Positions 59,971 to 64,000 of a DNA stretch of 64,000 bases are shown one piece after another. Both the position numbers and the translations under genes were made by a program. The stretch's first letter is position 1. Each line of letters starts with the position of its first letter. The stretch lies in the NCBI RefSeq assembly GCF_036013915.1, contig NZ_CP107899.1, forward strand, positions 806,001 to 870,000, in the 5' to 3' direction. Under the pieces are notes generated by a model. That model was not told the DNA's origin. It saw only the letters and a program-made list of their open reading frames with translations, and did not search any database. The DNA is from Streptomyces sp. NBC_00464. Lineage in GTDB: Bacteria > Actinomycetota > Actinomycetes > Streptomycetales > Streptomycetaceae.

Positions 59971-60048
59971 CGGCCCCTCACCGTCAGCAGGCGGCGGCCG
60001 GACACCCGACCACGCGGCCGCCGCACCGAACCACCAGGAGTTGATGTT

Positions 60049-61722
60049 GTGATCACCATGCCCGCCCGGAAACCGCGGCGCACCGCCGCGGCGACCCGCC
60101 GCACCCCCCTGCTGCTCGACCGCGCGGCGGCCAAGCGGCAGCTGGCCGACGACACGTACGACGTACTCGTCATCGGCGGCGGCATCACCGGGGCGTACGC
60201 CGTGCTGGACGCCGCCTCGCGCGGGCTGCGCGCGGCGCTGGTCGAGAAGGACGACTTCGCCTCGGGCACGTCGTCGAAGTCCTCGAAGATGGTGCACGGC
60301 GGTCTGCGCTACATCGAGCAGGGCAACGTCAATCTCGTACGCCACTCGCTCCTGGAGCGGCACCGCTTCCGCAAGAACGCCCCGCATCTGGTGCACCGGC
60401 TGCCGTTCCTCTTCCCGATCCTGGAGAAGGAGGGCATCTTCGACGCCCGCCTCGCCAAGGGCTTCGAGGGTCTGCTGTGGACGTACGACCTGGTCGGCGG
60501 CTGGCGGATCGGCAAGCTGCACCAGCGGCTGACCGTCCCGGAGGTCCTCGCGCAGGCGCCGACGCTGCGCGCGGAGAACCTCAAGGGCGGGCTGATGTAC
60601 TTCGACGCCCGCACCGACGACGCCCGTCTCGTCCTGACCATCGTGCGGACCGCCGCCGCGCTCGGCGCGACCGTCCTGAACGGGGCGAAGGCCGAAGGCC
60701 TGCTGATGCAGTCCGGCAAGGTGGCCGGGGCCCGGGTCGACGTGGACGGTGACAGCGTCGACATCCGGGCGCGGGCCGTCGTCAACGCCACCGGGGTGTG
60801 GACCGACGAGCTGGACGCGAAGGCCGTCGACGGCCACCGCCCGCAGGTCCGCCCGGCCAAGGGCGTGCACATCGTGGTGCCGTGGGACAAGGTACGGATC
60901 AACTGCACGGTCACCGTGCCGATCCCCGGCCGGGCCCGCCGTGCGACCTGCACCCGCTGGGGCAACAGCGTCGTGCTGGGCACCACGGACGAGGACTACC
61001 AGGGCTCCCCCGACGATGTGCACTGCACGCGTCAGGAGATGGACTTCCTGCTGGAGGGCGCCAACACCGCCTTCGAGGGGAAGCTCACCCCGGACGACGT
61101 GGTCGGCTCCATCGGCGGACTGCGTCCGCTGGTCGGCGGCAAGGAGGGCGCGACGCTCGACATGCGCCGCGACCACCACATCAGCGTCGGCCGCACCGGC
61201 ATGGTGACGGTGACCGGCGGCAAGCTCACCACCAGCCGCCACATGGGCGAGCTCGTCATCGACAAGGTGATGGCGGTCCTCGGCCGCAGGGGGAAGAGCC
61301 GCACCAGCGACCTTCCGCTGCTCGGCGGCGCCGGCTACGACGCCGAGGCCGTGGCCGCCTCCGGTGGCATCGCCGCACACCTGGGCGAGCGCTTCGGCAC
61401 CGAGGCGCGCTTCGTCGGCGACCTGATCCAGGAGGACCCGACGCTGGCCGAGCCCATCGTCGCGGGACTTGCCTACACGAAGGCCGAGGTCGTCTACGCG
61501 GCCCGCGCGGAGCTCGCCCGCTCGGTCGACGACGTCCTCTCCCGCCGCATGCGCGCCCGGCTCTTCGCCCGCGACGCCTCCGCCGAGGCGGCGGGCGCGG
61601 TGGGCGCGATCCTCGGCCGCGAACTGAACCTCACGGAGGCCGAGGTGGAGCGTTCCGTCTCCGACTACCTCGCGGCCGTCCGTCACGAAAAGTCCGTACT
61701 CCTCGAAGGGGCAGCAGCATGA
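60049..61722 (+). CDS. glpD: Glycerol-3-phosphate dehydrogenase (FAD-dependent, respiratory)
   Basis: 557-residue membrane-associated flavoenzyme: glycerol-3-phosphate to dihydroxyacetone phosphate, electrons to quinone. The FAD dinucleotide fold VLVIGGGITGAYAVLDAASRGLRAALVEKDDFASGTSSKSSKMVHGGLRY is intact. Later blocks VVNATGVWTDEL, GTTDEDYQGSPDDV and VTVTGGKLTTSRHM are typical. The GTG at 60049 has AGGAG at 8 nt. A stem CTGACGG/CCGTCAG lies in the 78-nt gap before it. Stop codon overlaps the next start (ATGA). Confidence 0.94.
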   Translation: MITMPARKPRRTAAATRRTPLLLDRAAAKRQLADDTYDVLVIGGGITGAYAVLDAASRGLRAALVEKDDFASGTSSKSSKMVHGGLRYIEQGNVNLVRHSLLERHRFRKNAPHLVHRLPFLFPILEKEGIFDARLAKGFEGLLWTYDLVGGWRIGKLHQRLTVPEVLAQAPTLRAENLKGGLMYFDARTDDARLVLTIVRTAAALGATVLNGAKAEGLLMQSGKVAGARVDVDGDSVDIRARAVVNATGVWTDELDAKAVDGHRPQVRPAKGVHIVVPWDKVRINCTVTVPIPGRARRATCTRWGNSVVLGTTDEDYQGSPDDVHCTRQEMDFLLEGANTAFEGKLTPDDVVGSIGGLRPLVGGKEGATLDMRRDHHISVGRTGMVTVTGGKLTTSRHMGELVIDKVMAVLGRRGKSRTSDLPLLGGAGYDAEAVAASGGIAAHLGERFGTEARFVGDLIQEDPTLAEPIVAGLAYTKAEVVYAARAELARSVDDVLSRRMRARLFARDASAEAAGAVGAILGRELNLTEAEVERSVSDYLAAVRHEKSVLLEGAAA

Positions 61723-63272
61723 TCAGCCGTCAGACCATCACCCACCCGTTCAACCGGGGCAACTACACGATCGGCGCCCCCAGTTTCGCCAAGTGGGCGC
61801 AGAACACCCCGATCGGCGACGGGGAGGCCGCGCTCCAGGCCAACCCGGTCGAGGTCCCCGAGGCCGTGGTCGAGGCGCTGCGCGAGGCCGCGCACGCCGT
61901 GCACGTGGAGCGCGACGAGGTCGTCACCCGGACCCGTGACTGGTGGGCCGGCTCGATGATCGGTGAGACCGAGGGCCGTCCCGCGACGCCGGACGCCGTG
62001 ATCGTCGAGGCGGCCGACGCGGACCAGATCGCGGCCGTGCTGCGGATCTGCCACGAGGCGGGCATCCCGGTCACCCCGTCCGCGGGCCGCTCCAACGTCA
62101 CGGGGGCGGCGCTGCCCGTCTTCGGCGGGGTCGTCCTGGACGTGTGCGCGCTGAACGGGATCACCGGTTTCGACGCCGAGTCGAACGTGGTGGACGTCCA
62201 GGCCGGCATGTTCGGCGACCTCTTCGAGAAGCAGCTCCAGGAGGAGTACGGCGTCACGACGGGCCACTGGCCGTCCGCGTTCGCCGTCTCCACGGTCGGC
62301 GGCTGGATCGCCTGCCGCGGTGCGGGTCAGCTCTCGACGCGCTACGGCAAGATCGAGGACATGGTCGTGGGCGTGGACGTGATCCACGCGGACGGCACCC
62401 GCGCCACGTACGGCGACTACGCCCGCGCGGCGGTCGGCCCGGACCTGCGCCAGCTGTTCATCGGCTCCGAGGGCACGCTCGGCGTCATCGTCTCGGCCCG
62501 GCTGCGCGTCCACCCGCTGCCCGAGTACGCGAACGCGGTCGCGTTCGGCTTCGAGACCTTCGCCGAGGGCCTGGACGCCTGCCGCAAGATCATGCAGCGC
62601 GGTGCGACCCCGGCTGTCCTGCGGCTGTACGACGCCCTGGAGTCGGGCACCCACTTCGGCCACCCGGAGACCAATCTTCTGCTGATCGCCGACGAGGGCG
62701 ACCCGGCGATCGTGGACGCCTCGATCAAGGTGGCGGCCGAGGTCTGCTCCGCGTACGGCCCCGAGCTGGACTCCCAGGCCGTCTTCGAGCGCTGGCTGGA
62801 CGAACGGATGATCGTCGGCAAGTCCGCCGACGGCTTCACGCCCGGCCCCGGCTTCGTCGCCGACACCCTGGAGATGGCGGCCTCCTGGGCCGACCTCCCG
62901 GTGATCTACGACGAGGTCGTCGCCGCGATCCAGTCGGTGGAGGGCACCCTGGCGGCCTCGGCCCACCAGTCGCACGCGTACACCGACGGCGCCTGTGTCT
63001 ACTTCTCGCTGCGCGGCGAGGTGGCGCCCGAGTCGCGGCGCGACTGGTACCGCTCGGTGTGGGACGCGGCCAACGCCGTACTCATCAAGCACGCCGCGGC
63101 GCTCAGCCACCACCACGGCTGCGGACTGCTGCGCGGTCCCTACCTGGAGGAATCCCTGGGAGCGGGCTTCGCGACGTTCGTCGCGGTGAAGGCGGCCCTG
63201 GACCCGGCCGGCATTCTCAACCCTGGCAAACTGGGTCTTCCCAGCCGATTCGGTACGTCTCCGCTGAACTGA
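61719..63272 (+). CDS. AGPS-like FAD-binding oxidase
   Basis: 517-residue protein of the VAO-type flavoprotein family, close to alkyldihydroxyacetonephosphate synthase. The FAD-binding region shows TPSAGRSNVTGAALPVFGGVVLDV and HWPSAFAVSTVGGWIACRGAGQLSTRYGKIEDMVVG, and the C-terminal substrate site includes ALSHHHGCGLLR. AGPS exchanges an acyl for an alkyl group on DHAP. Translational coupling (ATGA) to glpD, which makes DHAP, supports a role in DHAP- or glycerol-ether chemistry, perhaps catabolic oxidation rather than ether-lipid synthesis. This is inference. Confidence 0.85.
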   Translation: MISRQTITHPFNRGNYTIGAPSFAKWAQNTPIGDGEAALQANPVEVPEAVVEALREAAHAVHVERDEVVTRTRDWWAGSMIGETEGRPATPDAVIVEAADADQIAAVLRICHEAGIPVTPSAGRSNVTGAALPVFGGVVLDVCALNGITGFDAESNVVDVQAGMFGDLFEKQLQEEYGVTTGHWPSAFAVSTVGGWIACRGAGQLSTRYGKIEDMVVGVDVIHADGTRATYGDYARAAVGPDLRQLFIGSEGTLGVIVSARLRVHPLPEYANAVAFGFETFAEGLDACRKIMQRGATPAVLRLYDALESGTHFGHPETNLLLIADEGDPAIVDASIKVAAEVCSAYGPELDSQAVFERWLDERMIVGKSADGFTPGPGFVADTLEMAASWADLPVIYDEVVAAIQSVEGTLAASAHQSHAYTDGACVYFSLRGEVAPESRRDWYRSVWDAANAVLIKHAAALSHHHGCGLLRGPYLEESLGAGFATFVAVKAALDPAGILNPGKLGLPSRFGTSPLN

Positions 63273-63300
63273 CCCAGCACTCTTCCAGGCAGGTTTTGCC

Positions 63301-63960
63301 ATGCCCCCTTCCCCGTCCCGCTCCGGCGCCCCGCTCGATCCGCGGCTCACTTCGGCGTTCGCCGAGGTGCCCGTCATCGCGTCGGTCGTCGGCACCCAGC
63401 CGCTGCGGCAGTTCCTGACCGCACCGGCCAAGGTGTGCATCCTCGCTTCGTTCGCGGTGGGGCAGCTGCCCCAGGTCGTGCCGGCGCTGGGGCGGGCGGG
63501 GAAGCTCGTGTTCGTGAACGTGGACAGCAGCCCCGGTCTCGCGCAGGACCGGGGCGCGCTGGAGTTCATCAAGAACATGGGCGCCCACGGCGTGGTCAGC
63601 ACCCGGCTCTCGCTCATAGAGAAGGGCCGCCCGCTCGGCCTGCTGACGATGATGAAGGTGTTCGTCACCGACCGGTCCAATCTGCGCCGCTCCACGGACG
63701 CGATCGCGCGCGGGGCGCCGGACCTGGTCGAGATCATGCCCGCCCCGATCATCGCCCGGATGAGCGCGCAGGCCCAGCGCGCGATGTCCCCGTCGGTGGC
63801 CGCGGGATTCGTGGAGTCCCCCGCGGACGTGGCGCTCGCCCTGGCCCTCGGGTCGGCCGCGGCCGCCACGTCCGACCCCCGCCTCTGGCATCTGCGCCGC
63901 GACCAGCTGCCGCCGGTCCCGCCGGCCGCACTCAAGAGGCCAGTCCCACCCCAGGAGTAG
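63301..63960 (+). CDS. GlpP-type glycerol-3-phosphate-responsive antiterminator
   Basis: 219-residue regulator of the GlpP family, a TIM-barrel-like protein that in B. subtilis binds glycerol-3-phosphate and the glpD leader mRNA to prevent termination. Family features: VPVIASVVGTQPLRQFLTAP, ASFAVGQLP, LVFVNVDSSPGLAQDRGALEFIKNMGAHGVVSTR, a middle segment MKVFVTDRSNLRRS and the signature PDLVEIMPAPI. It starts 28 nt after the AGPS-like gene. The same operon has a leader with a terminator, giving an autoregulatory loop (inferred). It is unusual to find it in an actinomycete, where GylR-type control is the known mode. Confidence 0.82.
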   Translation: MPPSPSRSGAPLDPRLTSAFAEVPVIASVVGTQPLRQFLTAPAKVCILASFAVGQLPQVVPALGRAGKLVFVNVDSSPGLAQDRGALEFIKNMGAHGVVSTRLSLIEKGRPLGLLTMMKVFVTDRSNLRRSTDAIARGAPDLVEIMPAPIIARMSAQAQRAMSPSVAAGFVESPADVALALALGSAAAATSDPRLWHLRRDQLPPVPPAALKRPVPPQE

Positions 63961-63967
63961 TACCGAC

Positions 63968-64000
63968 GTGACATACGTAGTCGTAGCCCGCTACCGCACG
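63968..64000 (+). CDS. Start of a small monooxygenase-like (ABM) gene, truncated by window end
   Basis: GTG 63968 opens MTYVVVARYRT, a typical beginning of ABM-type putative quinol monooxygenases. Only 11 codons are visible, 7 nt after the GlpP stop, so the gene is probably the next member of the operon. Weakly supported. Confidence 0.4.
   Translation, partial: MTYVVVARYRT

Noticed and set aside
57595..61686. A 1363-codon open frame on the minus strand opposite the glp-like operon
   Set aside because: It is antisense to well-supported genes (MFS, kinase, GlpD), has no recognisable domain and is explained by strong third-position GC bias, which keeps antisense frames open.
1..64000. Search for rRNA, tRNA, transposase, integrase and prophage genes
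   Set aside because: None could be recognised in the window, so no mobile element or RNA operon is claimed.

Overview
The window reads as a piece of a Streptomyces (or close relative) chromosome. The evidence is very high G+C, strong third-position G/C bias, many GTG starts behind GGAGG-type ribosome binding sites, DasR-type operators (dre), GH46 chitosanases of the Streptomyces N174 type, an MsiK-dependent style sugar ABC transporter without its own ATPase, and many twin-arginine or lipoprotein signal peptides. I see no rRNA, tRNA, CRISPR array, prophage or transposase gene. It looks like chromosomal metabolism rather than a mobile element.

Layout. (1) 1-7.5 kb: amino-sugar polymer degradation. 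There is a truncated GH18 chitinase, a fibronectin-III lipoprotein with a dre-like site, a frameshifted amidohydrolase, and two GH46 chitosanases flanking a small SH3-like secreted protein. (2) 7.5-13.5 kb: purine/urate catabolism on the minus strand: nucleobase permease, 8-oxoguanine deaminase-type amidohydrolase, uricase, hydroxyisourate hydrolase and OHCU decarboxylase, with an upstream YheO-like regulator. (3) 13.6-22.2 kb: a DasR/DasABC-like amino-sugar locus: lactonase, GntR/HutC regulator, ABC transporter, GH20 hexosaminidase and a CBM3-GH16 enzyme. It sits between the urate genes and (4) 22.3-28.5 kb, the glyoxylate branch: hyi, glxR, catalase and gcl. Palindromes TTCCG-N5-CGGAA precede hyi and gcl. 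A different palindrome, TCAACA-N3-TGTTGA, precedes both the urate operon and the catalase gene, which would couple an H2O2-producing pathway to its detoxifier.

(5) 28.7-40.4 kb: mixed genes: a zinc-ribbon/Mrr-like protein, GNAT, two acyl-CoA ligases with a divergent GAF-LuxR regulator, an AlkZ-like HTH_42 protein, a DMT transporter, TerD and a CaiB-type CoA-transferase. (6) 40.5-47.3 kb: sulfonate sulfur acquisition on the minus strand: LLM monooxygenase, SsuB, SsuC, SsuA, flavin reductase and an upstream ROK regulator. Two unannotated, apparently leaderless, cysteine-containing leader peptides are visible here, one before the reductase-ssu operon and one before the ROK gene. (7) 47.5-55.6 kb: a secreted lamin-tail nuclease, an orphan ketosynthase-ACP-hydrolase mini-operon, two flavin/deazaflavin oxidoreductases and a multidomain peptidoglycan amidase.

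(8) 56.7-64 kb: a glycerol-3-phosphate operon: MFS transporter, FGGY kinase, GlpD, an AGPS-like FAD oxidase, a GlpP-type antiterminator and the start of an ABM-type monooxygenase. Its promoter is followed by a leader RNA containing a strong intrinsic terminator with eight T residues, before the first gene. The combination of GlpP and a leader terminator suggests antitermination control of glycerol-3-phosphate metabolism in this actinomycete. I consider this and the cysteine leader peptides the most interesting content of the window.
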